Of a DNA stretch of 64,000 nucleotides, positions 48,610 through 57,826 are shown in pieces (the first letter of the stretch is position 1; each line of letters opens with the position of its first letter). Source of the stretch: Amycolatopsis camponoti (GTDB lineage Bacteria; Actinomycetota; Actinomycetes; Mycobacteriales; Pseudonocardiaceae). The stretch is from assembly GCF_902497555.1 (NCBI RefSeq), contig NZ_CABVGP010000002.1, positions 1,748,501 to 1,812,500 on the forward strand. The letters run 5' to 3'. The position numbers and the translations under genes were made by a program. Under the pieces are notes generated by a model. That model saw only the letters and a program-made list of their open reading frames with translations, had not been told where the DNA came from and did not search any database.

Positions 48610-51012
48610 CTAGGCATCGTCGTCCGGCCCGCCCCGGCCCCGGCGCGTGCCCTTGTGGAACGCCGCGAGCGTGCGCGCGGTCCCCTCTCCGGGCGCGACG
48701 ACGTCGTCGCTTTCGTCGGGTTCGGTTTCGAGCTGGGCGACGAGGTTCTGCTGGGGTTCGCGCCGGGGCAGCCGCGGCCGGTCGTCGCCCGTCGGTCCGG
48801 CGGCGGGCGACGCCGGCTCCGGAGCCGCCGGTGGCGCGGCGGCCGGCACGGCGGGCAGCGGGTCGGGCAGCGGGTCGGGCGATGTGAGCGCGCGTGCCGG
48901 GTACGGCCTCGGCTTGGCTTCTCGCTTCATCGGGATCTGGCCGGTGAACGAGCTGGGCGAGTCCAGGGAGCTTTCCGCCGCCTGCGCGGCGGGTGCGCCG
49001 ACCGGGGCGAGGACCGCGGTCGTCTCCGCCGGCGAGGTGCCGGGCTCGGGGAGGTTCTCCTGCTGGCCGGCCAGGTGCTGGGACGGGATGAGCACGGTGG
49101 CCCGGAGACCGCCGTAGCGGGACGGGTCGAACGTGACGGTCATGCCGAGCTTCGCCGCCAGCCGCGCGACCACGAACAGGCCGAGGCTGGAGTCGGCCCG
49201 CAGGGCCATCGCGTCGAACTCGGGTGCCTCGGCCATCATCGCGTTGGCCCACTCGCGGACGCCGTCCTTCATGCCGAGACCCTGGTCCGACACGTCGACG
49301 ACGATCCCGCGCGCGACCGCGCGGCTGGTGACCTCGACCGGGGACCCGGGCGGCGAGAACGACGTGGCGTTGTCGACCAGCTCGGCGACGAGGTGGATGG
49401 TGTCGGCCACCGCGGCGCCGACGATCGCGACGTCGGGCACCTGCTCGACCTGGACCCGCGCGTACTGCTCGGTTTCCGAGACGGCCGCGCGCAGGACCTC
49501 CATCAGCGCCACCGGCTTGCGCCAGCGGCGGCCCGGCTGCTTGCCGCCGAGGATGATCAGGTTCTCGGTGGTGCGGCGGGCGCGGGCGGCGAGGTGGTCG
49601 AGCTGGAACAGCGAGGCCAGCTGCGTCGAGTTGTCTTCGCGGGCTTCCATCTCGTCGAGGATCTGCAGCTGCTGGTGGACCAGGACCTGGTTGCGGTGCG
49701 CGATGCCGAGGAACACGTTGTGCACGCCGCTGCGCGCTTTCGCTTCGCTCGCGGCGGCGTTGACGGCGGTCAGCTGGGCGGTGTTGAACGCCTCGGCCAC
49801 CTGGCCGATCTCGTCGCGGCCGTGGTCGAGCTGCGGGAGCTCTTCCTTGAGGTCGACGGCTTCGCCGTTCTTCAGCCGCGCCACGATGTCCGGCAAGCGG
49901 TTGCGGGCGAGGTCGAGCGAGTCGTTGCGCAGCCGCGCGAGGCGCGTCATCAGGGCGCGGTCGACGAGCGAGCGCGACACCCGCACCGCGACGATGATCG
50001 CCGCCAGCGACGCGAGCAGCGCCAGGATGCTGCCGATGATCACGTTGCGCAGCTGGGCGTCCCCGGAGTCGATCGCGGCCGCGGAAACCTTGTCCGCCTG
50101 GGTGATGGCGAGGTCGTTGAGGCCCTGGGCGACCTGGGTGGTCGCGTTCTGCCAGTCCGTTTCGGACACGGGGACGGAGTTCTGCTCGCTGGGCGACCAC
50201 GGGCCGTGCTTGACGATCGCCACCTCGGCGGTGGCCAGCTGCTGCCAGGCGGTGCTCTTGGTCAGCGCCTGGTACCGGGTGCGGACACCGGGATCGAGGA
50301 ATGGCTCGATCTGCGCGAGCTGGGTCCGGTAGGTCCCGGACAGCTGCGCGAACTGGGCGAAGTCGTCGGGTGCGAAGGTGCCGGCCGAGAAGGCCGTCGA
50401 CACGAGCGACGTCTCGCGCGACATGGCGTCACCGGCGCGGAACACGGAGGTCGCGGTGATGCCGCCGGTGGCGGCTTCGGAGTCGGGGACGACGCGGGCC
50501 TGGGTGTCGAAGAGGTTCGACGCCGTGTCCATCACGCCGTTGTAGTAGTTGTTGACCTGCGCGCGGTCGATGCTGCGGAAGCTGATCTGCGAGCGCAGCA
50601 CGGGCAGCTGGTCGAACTGGGACTTCAGCGCGTTGACCTTGGCCGCGATCTCGTCCGGCGCGTTGGAGATGGTCGCGGCGAACGCGCTCTGCAGCGCGCC
50701 GAGCTTTTCGTCGGTCGCCCTCTGCTGCACCTGGAGCCGGCCCGGGCCGAGCGCCGGGTCGTCGAGGTACTGCAGCGCGGTCTGGCGTTCCTTCTGGAAC
50801 TCGGCCAGCGCGGTGGCGGCGGGGATCGACACCTCGCGCACGGACGCCGCGACCAGCCGGACGTAGACGCCGTTGAAGAGGAAGTAGGAGGAGACCGCGA
50901 TCCACAGCACCAGCAGGGTCACGCTGGGAATGAGAACGGTCCTGGTCAGCCTTTTGCGGATCGACTTGTCGTACGGCTTGTCCGACTCGTCCTGAGCGTC
51001 TTTGTTCTGCAC
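48610..51012 (-). CDS. cvnA: Conservon sensor kinase-like protein CvnA (nitrate/nitrite-sensing type)
   Basis: This 800-residue protein starts at GTG 51012. TM1 (about 25-48) is followed by a large extracellular NIT-like helical domain, TM2 (about 325-348), a HAMP-like region (RSLVDRALMTRLARL), a dimerisation region with AHRNQVLVHQQLQ, and a HATPase_c domain with ELVDNATSFS, DQGLGM and LGLFVVARLA. A Pro/Ala-rich disordered tail of about 160 residues follows. It is the membrane receptor of the conservon, heading the cvnA-B-C-D operon. Confidence 0.94.
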   Translation of the reverse strand: MQNKDAQDESDKPYDKSIRKRLTRTVLIPSVTLLVLWIAVSSYFLFNGVYVRLVAASVREVSIPAATALAEFQKERQTALQYLDDPALGPGRLQVQQRATDEKLGALQSAFAATISNAPDEIAAKVNALKSQFDQLPVLRSQISFRSIDRAQVNNYYNGVMDTASNLFDTQARVVPDSEAATGGITATSVFRAGDAMSRETSLVSTAFSAGTFAPDDFAQFAQLSGTYRTQLAQIEPFLDPGVRTRYQALTKSTAWQQLATAEVAIVKHGPWSPSEQNSVPVSETDWQNATTQVAQGLNDLAITQADKVSAAAIDSGDAQLRNVIIGSILALLASLAAIIVAVRVSRSLVDRALMTRLARLRNDSLDLARNRLPDIVARLKNGEAVDLKEELPQLDHGRDEIGQVAEAFNTAQLTAVNAAASEAKARSGVHNVFLGIAHRNQVLVHQQLQILDEMEAREDNSTQLASLFQLDHLAARARRTTENLIILGGKQPGRRWRKPVALMEVLRAAVSETEQYARVQVEQVPDVAIVGAAVADTIHLVAELVDNATSFSPPGSPVEVTSRAVARGIVVDVSDQGLGMKDGVREWANAMMAEAPEFDAMALRADSSLGLFVVARLAAKLGMTVTFDPSRYGGLRATVLIPSQHLAGQQENLPEPGTSPAETTAVLAPVGAPAAQAAESSLDSPSSFTGQIPMKREAKPRPYPARALTSPDPLPDPLPAVPAAAPPAAPEPASPAAGPTGDDRPRLPRREPQQNLVAQLETEPDESDDVVAPGEGTARTLAAFHKGTRRGRGGPDDDA

Positions 51013-51860
51013 GGCGGTTCACGAACTCCTGAGTGACGGTCGGCGAAAAACGGGGACCCGGACGAGGAAGCGGACACGACGATGGGACACAGCTGCCGCC
51101 GTCACCCGTCTTCGCCTCACCCTCCGTGTTGCCGCGGAATCGATCAGGGTCCGTTTTTTACCACGAACCACTGAGGAGCGGTGGTCCTGGCCTGGTCTCC
51201 GGACGGTTGTCCGCCGGCTGTTGAACAGTGTTTACCGAGTGCGTCCGGGCGGTTACTCCCATTTCCTCTGGTAACGGGGCCGAGTGGTATTTCCGGTCCT
51301 GGCACGCTGGGCCGAACGGGTGAAAGTGAATTCGCCCGGTTCGCCGCGCCGAGGTGTTCGAGGGGCCAGAAAAAACGGGCAGGGCAGCTGCCTGGGAGTG
51401 CCTCCGGGACACGGTCGCGGGCGACCCTGCGTCACGGCCGGAACGGAGATGATCTTCGTCACGAACGCGGTGCCGTCGGCGTGGAATCCTTGCCATCCGC
51501 GGAAAAGCGGTCGGGCCGGTGGCCGCGTGCCGTGCCGCCGGAGCGGAAAGCACGCCTGGGACGGTGCCGGGCACCGGTGTCGCGAGCCGTGCGGTCGTGG
51601 CCGTGAGCCGGAGTTTCGGCCGCGCACGTCGGCGCAGGTGCGAGCCCGGCGGCGGGTCGCGGGCGGACGGGTGCGTCCGCGGCCCAGGCGCTGGCGGCGC
51701 GGGATCCCCAGGACCTCATCGGCTGAGTGCGGACCATCGGAGCCACTGAAGGACGCGTCGTTTATCGGCGGGCCCAGTGAGCTTTACATCGAACTATCTG
51801 TTGTCAATCGGTCTGTACATACTCTATGGTTCTGTAAACCAGCCAACGGAGGAGGGTGCG
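51013..51860. other. 848-bp intergenic region between cvnA and the alkane hydroxylase operon
   Basis: The region holds the divergent promoters of the conservon and of alkB. Open frames here have no convincing codon pattern or similarity. The last 80 bases (51781-51860) are much more A+T-rich than the surroundings, contain TTGTCA near 51802 as a possible -35 element, and end in the strong Shine-Dalgarno GGAGGAG. Confidence 0.5.
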
Positions 51861-53255
51861 ATGACCGGAGCAACGATCCCCGCGGGGTCGACCGAGCAGT
51901 GGCGCGACCGAAAGCGCTACCTGTGGCTGATCGGCCTGGTCGTGCCGTCCCTGGCGTTCCTCGCCATCGGCCTGCACGCCGCGACCGGGTGGGGCGTCTG
52001 GTTCTGGATCGGCCCGATCGTCATCCTCGTCGTGGTCCCGCTCGTCGACCTGCTCGCCGGCCTCGACCGGACGAACCCGCCCGACGACGTCCTCGAGCGG
52101 CTCGAGAAGGACCGCTACTACCGCTGGATCACCTTCGCGTTCCTGCCGATCCAGTACCTCGGCTTCGTCGCGGCCCTCTGGCTGTGCGCCCGGGGCGACC
52201 TGTCCGTCGTGGACAAGGTCGGGCTGGCGATCTCCATCGGCTGCATCGGCGGGATCGGCATCAACACCGCGCACGAGCTGGGGCACAAGAAGGAGAGCCA
52301 CGAGCGCTGGCTGTCGAAGATCGCGCTGGCGCAGAGCTTCTACGGCCACTTCTACATCGAGCACAACCGCGGCCACCACGTCCGCGTGGCGACGCCGGAG
52401 GACCCGGCGAGCAGCCGCGTCGGCGAAAGCTTCTACCGCTTCTGGCCGCGCACGGTCTTCGGCTCGCTGAAGTCGGCCTGGCGCCTGGAGCGCAAGCGCT
52501 ACGCCCGCCGCGGCAAGCACCCGTACCGCCTCGGCAACGACGTCGTCAACGCCTGGCTGATGTCGGCGGTCCTCTGGGGCGCGCTGATCGCGTGGCTCGG
52601 CGTGGGCATCCTGCCGTACCTGGTGATCCAGGCCGTCGTCGGGTTCTCGCTGCTGGAGGTCGTCAACTACATGGAGCACTACGGCATGCTGCGGCAGCGC
52701 GTCGGCGCGCCCGGGAAGCGCCGCTACGAGCGCGTGGATCCCAGCCACAGCTGGAACTCCAACAACATCGCCACCAACGTCCTGCTCTACCACCTGCAGC
52801 GGCACAGCGACCACCACGCCAACCCGACGCGGCGCTACCAGACCCTGCGCGACTTCGCCGAGTCGCCGGTGCTGCCCACCGGGTACGCCGGGATGATCGT
52901 GCTGGCGCTGGTCCCGCCGGTGTGGCGCCGCGTGATGGACCCGCGCGTGGTCGCCCACTTCGACGGCGACCTCTCCCGGGCCAACCTCCAGCCGAGCCGG
53001 CGGGACAAGCTCCTCGCGCGCTACGGGACCCGCGTCACGAGGGATGTCCGCGAGACGGCCGACCTCCACGGCGACGCCACCGAGGGCGGCATGTGCCCGG
53101 GCTGCGGGTACGTCTACGACGAGAAGCTCGGCGACCCGCGCGAGGGCTTCCCGGCCGGCACGCCGTGGTCGGCGATCCCGGACTCATGGTGCTGCCCGGA
53201 CTGCGGCGTGCGCGAGAAGGTCGACTTCGTCGCGCCGGGCCGGGTGGGTGCGTGA
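51861..53255 (+). CDS. alkB: Alkane 1-monooxygenase fused to rubredoxin
   Basis: The protein has 464 residues; ATG 51861 is supported by GGAGGAGG. The AlkB part has about six hydrophobic helices and the diiron His motifs HELGHKKE (about 138), EHNRGHH (about 168), NYMEHYG (about 269) and LQRHSDHH (about 312). From residue 411 a rubredoxin follows with MCPGCGYVY and CCPDCG. Natural AlkB-Rd fusions occur in actinobacteria. It is a membrane enzyme hydroxylating medium- or long-chain n-alkanes, fed electrons by its own rubredoxin and the reductase two genes on. Confidence 0.95.
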   Translation: MTGATIPAGSTEQWRDRKRYLWLIGLVVPSLAFLAIGLHAATGWGVWFWIGPIVILVVVPLVDLLAGLDRTNPPDDVLERLEKDRYYRWITFAFLPIQYLGFVAALWLCARGDLSVVDKVGLAISIGCIGGIGINTAHELGHKKESHERWLSKIALAQSFYGHFYIEHNRGHHVRVATPEDPASSRVGESFYRFWPRTVFGSLKSAWRLERKRYARRGKHPYRLGNDVVNAWLMSAVLWGALIAWLGVGILPYLVIQAVVGFSLLEVVNYMEHYGMLRQRVGAPGKRRYERVDPSHSWNSNNIATNVLLYHLQRHSDHHANPTRRYQTLRDFAESPVLPTGYAGMIVLALVPPVWRRVMDPRVVAHFDGDLSRANLQPSRRDKLLARYGTRVTRDVRETADLHGDATEGGMCPGCGYVYDEKLGDPREGFPAGTPWSAIPDSWCCPDCGVREKVDFVAPGRVGA

Positions 53256-53443
53256 TGCGGATCGAAGCGGACCGCGGCAAGTGCGACGGCCTGGGCATGT
53301 GCGAGGCGATGGCGCCGGACTTCTTCGAGGTGGGCGACGACGGCACGGTCGTGGTGCTCGACGAGCGTCCCGCCGAAGAGCACCGGACCGATGTGGCCGC
53401 GGCCGTCGACTCCTGTCCCGTTCTCGCCTTGAAGCTGCGGTGA
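53255..53443 (+). CDS. Small [3Fe-4S]-type ferredoxin
   Basis: The protein has 62 residues and overlaps alkB by one base (TGATG). Cys spacing is CDGLGMC (CX5C) plus a C-terminal SCPV, the pattern of P450-type 3Fe-4S ferredoxins. Rubredoxin is already fused to AlkB, so a second carrier is unexpected; it may serve another oxygenase with the same reductase. Confidence 0.92.
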   Translation: MRIEADRGKCDGLGMCEAMAPDFFEVGDDGTVVVLDERPAEEHRTDVAAAVDSCPVLALKLR

Positions 53444-54594
53444 CCCTCGTCGTCGTCGGTGCGTCGCTCGCGGGGCTGCGCGCGGTGGAGTCCGCGCGCC
53501 GCACCGGGTACCGCGGCCGGATCGTGCTGGTCGGTGCCGAGGAGCACCTGCCCTACGACCGGCCGCCGCTGTCGAAGGCGTTCCTCGACGCCGGCGGTTC
53601 CGGCGACGTGACGCCGTTCCACCCGGAAACCGTGCTGCGGGACGAACTCGGCGTCGAACTGAGGCTGGGTGCCCCGGCGGAAAGTCTCGACACCGAAGCG
53701 CGCGAAGTGACTGTCGCAGGCGCGGCTGTGCGTTACGACGCTCTCGTCATCGCCACCGGCGCGACCGCGCGCAGCCTCCCCGGGGCGCGCACGCTGCGGA
53801 CGGCCGAAGACGCTGTCGCGGTGCGCGCGGCGCTGGACGACGGCGCGCGCACGGTCGTGATCGGCGCCGGGTTCATCGGCTCGGAAGTCGCGTCGGCGGC
53901 CCGCAAGCGCGGCCTGCCGGTGACGATCGTGGAGGCGTCGGCCGTCCCGCTCGCCCGCGCCGTCGGGCCGGAAGCCGGCGCCGGACTGGCCGCGCTGCAC
54001 CGGGAGGCCGGCACCGAGCTGCGCCTCGCCGCCGAGGTCACCGGGGTCACCGCCGACGGCGTCCGGCTGGCCACCGGCGAAGTCCTGCCCGCGGACCTCG
54101 TGGTCGCCGGGATCGGCGCGGCGCCCGCCACCGGCTGGCTCGAAGGCAGCGGGCTGACGCTGCACGAGCGTGACCGGGGCGTGGTGTGCGACGCGACGCT
54201 GTCCGCCGGACCGCCGGGCGTCTACGCGGCGGGCGACGTCGCGCACGTGGCGAACCCGCTGTTCGACGGCGAGCCGATGCGGCCGGAGCACTGGACGAAC
54301 GCGGCCGAGCAGGGTGCGGCCGCCGCTCGCCACGCGCTCGACCCGGCGTCGGCGCGGCCCCTCGAAGCCGTGCCGTACTTCTGGTCCGACTGGTACGGCC
54401 ACCGGATCCAGTTCGTCGGCACCCCGCGCGCCGACGAAGTGGTGTCCGCCGGCGGCGTGACGCTGTACCGCCGCGGCGACCGGATCGTCGGCGCGCTGAC
54501 CGTCGACCGCCCGCGCGAGATCATGAAGTACCGTCGGCGCGTCGCGGCCCGGGCCGCTTGGGCGGAGGCGCTGGCCTTCGCGGGCGCGGCCTAG
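53440..54594 (+). CDS. FAD-dependent rubredoxin/ferredoxin reductase
   Basis: The protein has 384 residues and starts at GTG 53440, overlapping the ferredoxin stop by 4 bases. Two dinucleotide folds are visible: VVVGASLAGLRAVESAR for FAD and VVIGAGFIGSEVASAARK for NAD(P)H. GVYAAGDVAH is the second FAD motif. It passes electrons from NAD(P)H to the rubredoxin domain or ferredoxin. Confidence 0.93.
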   Translation: MTLVVVGASLAGLRAVESARRTGYRGRIVLVGAEEHLPYDRPPLSKAFLDAGGSGDVTPFHPETVLRDELGVELRLGAPAESLDTEAREVTVAGAAVRYDALVIATGATARSLPGARTLRTAEDAVAVRAALDDGARTVVIGAGFIGSEVASAARKRGLPVTIVEASAVPLARAVGPEAGAGLAALHREAGTELRLAAEVTGVTADGVRLATGEVLPADLVVAGIGAAPATGWLEGSGLTLHERDRGVVCDATLSAGPPGVYAAGDVAHVANPLFDGEPMRPEHWTNAAEQGAAAARHALDPASARPLEAVPYFWSDWYGHRIQFVGTPRADEVVSAGGVTLYRRGDRIVGALTVDRPREIMKYRRRVAARAAWAEALAFAGAA

Positions 54595-54604
54595 GATGGC
54601 GACC

Positions 54605-55222
54605 ATGAGCGCCGCACTCCCGGCCCCCCTCGAAGGGGGTCAGCACCGGCGGCCGATCATCACCGCGGCGATCGAGCTGACCGCGCGGTCGGGCTGGCCG
54701 TCGGTCACGATGGCGCGGCTGGCCGAGGTCGTCGGCGTGAGCCGCCAGACCGTCTACAACGAGATCGGGTCCAAGGCCGCGCTGGCCGAGGCGATGGTCG
54801 CGCACGAGCTCGACCGGTTCCTCACCGTCGTCGGCGCCGCGTTCGACCGGCACGAGGACGACCTGGTCGAAGCGATCTACGACGCCGTCCGCGCGGTCCT
54901 CGAGCTGGCCGACGACAACCTCCTGCTGCGCGCGATCGCCTCCGCCTCGCACGGCACCGCCCCCGAGCTGCTCCCGCTGCTGACCACCGACGCGGGCCTG
55001 CTGCTCACCCAGGCGAAGGCGATGCTGACCGAGCGCGTGGCGGCGTATCGGCCGCCGTTCTCCGGCGAGCGGCTCGGCGTGCTGATCGACCTGGTCGTCC
55101 GCACGGTCCTGAGCCACGTCATGCAGCCGTCGGACACCCCGGCTCGCACCGCGGACGCGCTGGCGTGGGTCGCGGCCCGCGTCCTCGGCGTGGACGCGAC
55201 CCCGCCGCTGCGGCACCGCTGA
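54605..55222 (+). CDS. TetR-family regulator of the alkane operon
   Basis: The protein has 205 residues; ATG 54605 is preferred over 54596 because AGGA precedes it. The N-terminal HTH reads MARLAEVVGVSRQTVYNEIG. It is the last gene of the alkB-ferredoxin-reductase operon, as alkane regulators of actinobacteria often are, and probably represses it until alkanes or their products are present. Its stop is 1 base from the convergent dehalogenase stop. Confidence 0.92.
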   Translation: MSAALPAPLEGGQHRRPIITAAIELTARSGWPSVTMARLAEVVGVSRQTVYNEIGSKAALAEAMVAHELDRFLTVVGAAFDRHEDDLVEAIYDAVRAVLELADDNLLLRAIASASHGTAPELLPLLTTDAGLLLTQAKAMLTERVAAYRPPFSGERLGVLIDLVVRTVLSHVMQPSDTPARTADALAWVAARVLGVDATPPLRHR

Positions 55223-55223
55223 C

Positions 55224-56051
55224 TCAGCGGAGGCCGTGCCGGTCCAGCCAGGCCGAGATCTCCGCGGCGATCTCCTTCGGCCGGTCCTCCTGGGCGTGGT
55301 GCCCGGCTTCGCCGCAGGCGACGACGTCGAGCGCGGCGATGTTCTCCCGGCACCACCGCACCAGCTTTTCGCCGCTGAGCAGCGTGGGAGAGCCTTCGAA
55401 GGTCATGAGCAGCTTCGGCGTGCCGTCGCTGGTCTTCAGCCACTCGCCGTAGGCCTCCATGCGGGGGACCAGCTCGGCCGGCTCGCCGCCGATCGGCAGC
55501 TGGCGCGCCCACGCGAGGATCGGTCGCCGGCTCTCCGGCGTCGGGAACGGCGCGAGGTACGGCTCGAGATCGGCCACCGGTGTGCGCACCCCGCCGGTGA
55601 ACGCCTGCCGCACGAACAGGTTCTGCTCCAAGACCAGTTCTTCGCCGACGCCGGGCGTGCGGATCTTCCGCGTGCGCTCGGCCGCCTGGGGCGAAAGCTC
55701 GTCCCAGGCCATCGGCCTGAGGATCGTCTCGAAGAAGGCCACCCCGCGGACGCGGCCCGGGTGCCGCGCGGCGTGGTCGAAGGCGAGCGCGCCGCCCCAG
55801 TCGTGCCCGACGAGGACGACGTCGTCCAGGTCGAGCGCGTCGAACCAGGCGTCGAGGTAGCCGGCGTGGTCGGCGAAGGAGTAGGCGATGTCGGGCTTGG
55901 CGGAGCGGCCCATGCCGATGAGGTCGGGCGCGAGCAGCCGCCCGCCGCCGACGTGAGGGAGGATGTTCCGCCAGCCGTGCGACGAGCCGGGGTTGCCGTG
56001 CAGGAAGACGATCGGGGTGCCGGTGCCGGACTCTTCGTAGTGGAGGTCCAT
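55224..56051 (-). CDS. Haloalkane dehalogenase (DhaA/HLD-II-like)
   Basis: This 275-residue alpha/beta hydrolase has the HLD signature set: HGNP (Asn20) and HDWGG (nucleophile Asp84, halide-binding Trp85), Glu108 in FFETILRP as acid, His251 in GHHAQED as base, and DLIGMGRS. It hydrolyses a haloalkane to alcohol and halide. It adjoins the alkane hydroxylase operon, so both could feed primary alcohols to beta-oxidation; that link is inferred from position. It is probably co-transcribed with the MarR gene upstream. Confidence 0.9.
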   Translation of the reverse strand: MDLHYEESGTGTPIVFLHGNPGSSHGWRNILPHVGGGRLLAPDLIGMGRSAKPDIAYSFADHAGYLDAWFDALDLDDVVLVGHDWGGALAFDHAARHPGRVRGVAFFETILRPMAWDELSPQAAERTRKIRTPGVGEELVLEQNLFVRQAFTGGVRTPVADLEPYLAPFPTPESRRPILAWARQLPIGGEPAELVPRMEAYGEWLKTSDGTPKLLMTFEGSPTLLSGEKLVRWCRENIAALDVVACGEAGHHAQEDRPKEIAAEISAWLDRHGLR

Positions 56052-56062
56052 GTCTTGTCCCT

Positions 56063-56500
56063 TCAGGGATCCAGGGGAGTGTCGAGGAGGAGGGTGAGCT
56101 CGCGGGCCAGGGCCGCGGTGCGGTCGCCCCGCCGGCCGCCGAGGGGTTCGAGGAGCCGGTCGAGCAGCTCGGCCACGGTCGCGATCGCCGGCTCGACGAC
56201 TTCATGGCCGCGGTCGGTGAGCCGCAGCCGGATGGTGCGGGTGTCGGCGGCGTCCCGGGTGCGCTCGACGAGACCGTCGGCGTCGAGGGTGCGGGCGAGC
56301 TTCGAGACGTAGAGCGCTTCCAGCCCCGTGTGATCGGCCAGTTCTCGCTGGCTCGGGGTCGTTCCGGCGCGCTCCAGGCCGAAGAGCGAGGACAGGAAGA
56401 CGTACTGGGCGTGCGTCAGCCCCACCGGGGCGAGGGCACGGTCGACGGCCACCCGCCACTTCATGGAGAGTCGCCAGACCAGGTGCCCGGGAGTGCTCAT
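56063..56500 (-). CDS. MarR-family regulator
   Basis: This 145-residue winged-helix protein (TPSQRELADHTGLEALYVSKLART as recognition region, then DTRTIRLRLTDRGHE wing) starts at ATG 56500, 11 bases upstream of the dehalogenase. It probably controls that gene and itself through the repeats just upstream of its start. Confidence 0.92.
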   Translation of the reverse strand: MSTPGHLVWRLSMKWRVAVDRALAPVGLTHAQYVFLSSLFGLERAGTTPSQRELADHTGLEALYVSKLARTLDADGLVERTRDAADTRTIRLRLTDRGHEVVEPAIATVAELLDRLLEPLGGRRGDRTAALARELTLLLDTPLDP

Positions 56501-56509
56501 GTCAGATAC

Positions 56510-56536
56510 AGTACATGGCTATTAAGTACATGGCTA
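56510..56536. promoter_or_regulatory. Direct repeat in the marR promoter
   Basis: AGTACATGGCTA occurs twice (56510-56521 and 56525-56536), 15 bases apart start to start, in an A+T-rich stretch directly upstream of the MarR start codon. It is a likely binding site for MarR or part of the promoter. Confidence 0.5.
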
Positions 56537-56557
56537 CTATCCGGCTCGGTGCGAGTT

Positions 56558-56603
56558 GTCGTGAGTGAGAAACAGTGTTCTAACCCTGTTTCTCACTCAC
56601 GAC
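56558..56603. terminator. Hairpin terminator, copy 4
   Basis: Perfect 18-bp arms (56558-56575, 56586-56603) flank TGTTCTAACC. It begins 17 bases beyond the stop of the minus-strand kynureninase gene and separates it from the MarR promoter. Sequence is the same as copy 1 in the core. Confidence 0.84.
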
Positions 56604-56620
56604 CGAGTGCGGCAGGGCGG

Positions 56621-57826
56621 TCAGGCGGCGAGTTCCCGGATGCGGTCCATGGCCGCCCGGACCTCGGTGAACCCCGTGGTGAGCGGGCTCAGCCCGACGC
56701 GGATGCCGTCCGGACGGCGGAAGTCGATCAGCACGCCGTGCTCGATCAGCACCCGGGAAAGCCGTTCGGCGTCGGAGTGCCGGAGGGTGACGTGCCCGCC
56801 GCGGCGGGCGTCTTCGCGCGGCGAAGCCACCGTGAAGCCGAGCGGCGCGAGCCATTCGTCGGCGAGGGCGAGCACCCACCGTCCCAGCGCGACGGCTTTG
56901 GCCCGCACACGCTCGATCCCGGCCTCGGCCAGCAGCGCGACGCCTTCCTGGACGCCCACCATGCCCAGCACCGGCGGGGTGCCGGACAGCGCGCGGCGGA
57001 TGCCGGGCGCGGGCACGTAGTGCTCGGCCATGCCGAACGTGTCGGCCGCGCCCATCCAGCCGGTGATCGGCTGCCCGAACTCCGCGTGGTGGCGCGCGTT
57101 CACGTAGAGGAAGGCGGGCGCGCCGGGCCCGGCGTTGAGGAACTTGTACGTGCAGCCGACGGCGAAGTCGGCGCCACCGGCGTCCAGCTCGACCGGGATC
57201 GAGCCGACGCTGTGGCAGAGGTCCCAGACGGTGAGGGCGCCGCGGTCGTGCACCAGCCGCGTGATCCCCGCGAGGTCGGCGATCGCGGCGGAGCGGTAGT
57301 CCACATGGGACAGCACGACGGCGGCGGTCCGCGGCCCGGCGACGGCGGCGACGTCCTCGGGGCGGACGTCACCACCCTCGATCCACCGGACCGTGTGGCC
57401 GAGTTCGGCGGCGACGCTCTCGACGAGGAACCGGTCGGAGGGGAAGTTGGCGGAGTCGGTGACGATCTCGTCGCGTCCCGGCCGGAGCGCGGCCGCCGCC
57501 CGCAGCGTCTTGTAGAGGCACACGGACGTCGAGTCGGCGACGATGGTCTGGCCGGGCGCGGCGCCGAGCGCGACGCGGCCCAGCTCGTCGCCGATCCGCT
57601 CGGGGAGGGCGAGCCAGCGCTCCTCCCAGGAGCGGATCAGCCGGGCGCCCCACTGGTCGGCGACGAGCTCCTGCAGCCGCTCGGCCGTCGCGCGCAGGGG
57701 ACGGCCCAGCGAGTTCCCGTCGAGGTAGGCGACGACGCCGGGATCGGTGATCGGGACGAAGCGGTCGCGGAACGCGGCCAGCTCGTCCGCGGCGTCGAGG
57801 CGCGCGGCCTCCTCGAGCGTCGTCAG
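56621..57826 (-). CDS. kynU: Kynureninase
   Basis: This 401-residue PLP enzyme has DGNSLGRP near the N-terminus, VWDLCHSVG with the pyridine-binding Asp, and CTYKFLNAGPGAPAF with Lys228 as Schiff-base lysine. It cleaves kynurenine to anthranilate (or 3-hydroxykynurenine to 3-hydroxyanthranilate) in tryptophan breakdown. No ATG, GTG or TTG occurs at the right place. The reading frame most plausibly begins at CTG 57826, overlapping the upstream stop (CTGA) with AAGGAG 8 bases before. A hairpin follows the stop. Confidence 0.9.
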   Translation of the reverse strand: MTTLEEAARLDAADELAAFRDRFVPITDPGVVAYLDGNSLGRPLRATAERLQELVADQWGARLIRSWEERWLALPERIGDELGRVALGAAPGQTIVADSTSVCLYKTLRAAAALRPGRDEIVTDSANFPSDRFLVESVAAELGHTVRWIEGGDVRPEDVAAVAGPRTAAVVLSHVDYRSAAIADLAGITRLVHDRGALTVWDLCHSVGSIPVELDAGGADFAVGCTYKFLNAGPGAPAFLYVNARHHAEFGQPITGWMGAADTFGMAEHYVPAPGIRRALSGTPPVLGMVGVQEGVALLAEAGIERVRAKAVALGRWVLALADEWLAPLGFTVASPREDARRGGHVTLRHSDAERLSRVLIEHGVLIDFRRPDGIRVGLSPLTTGFTEVRAAMDRIRELAA

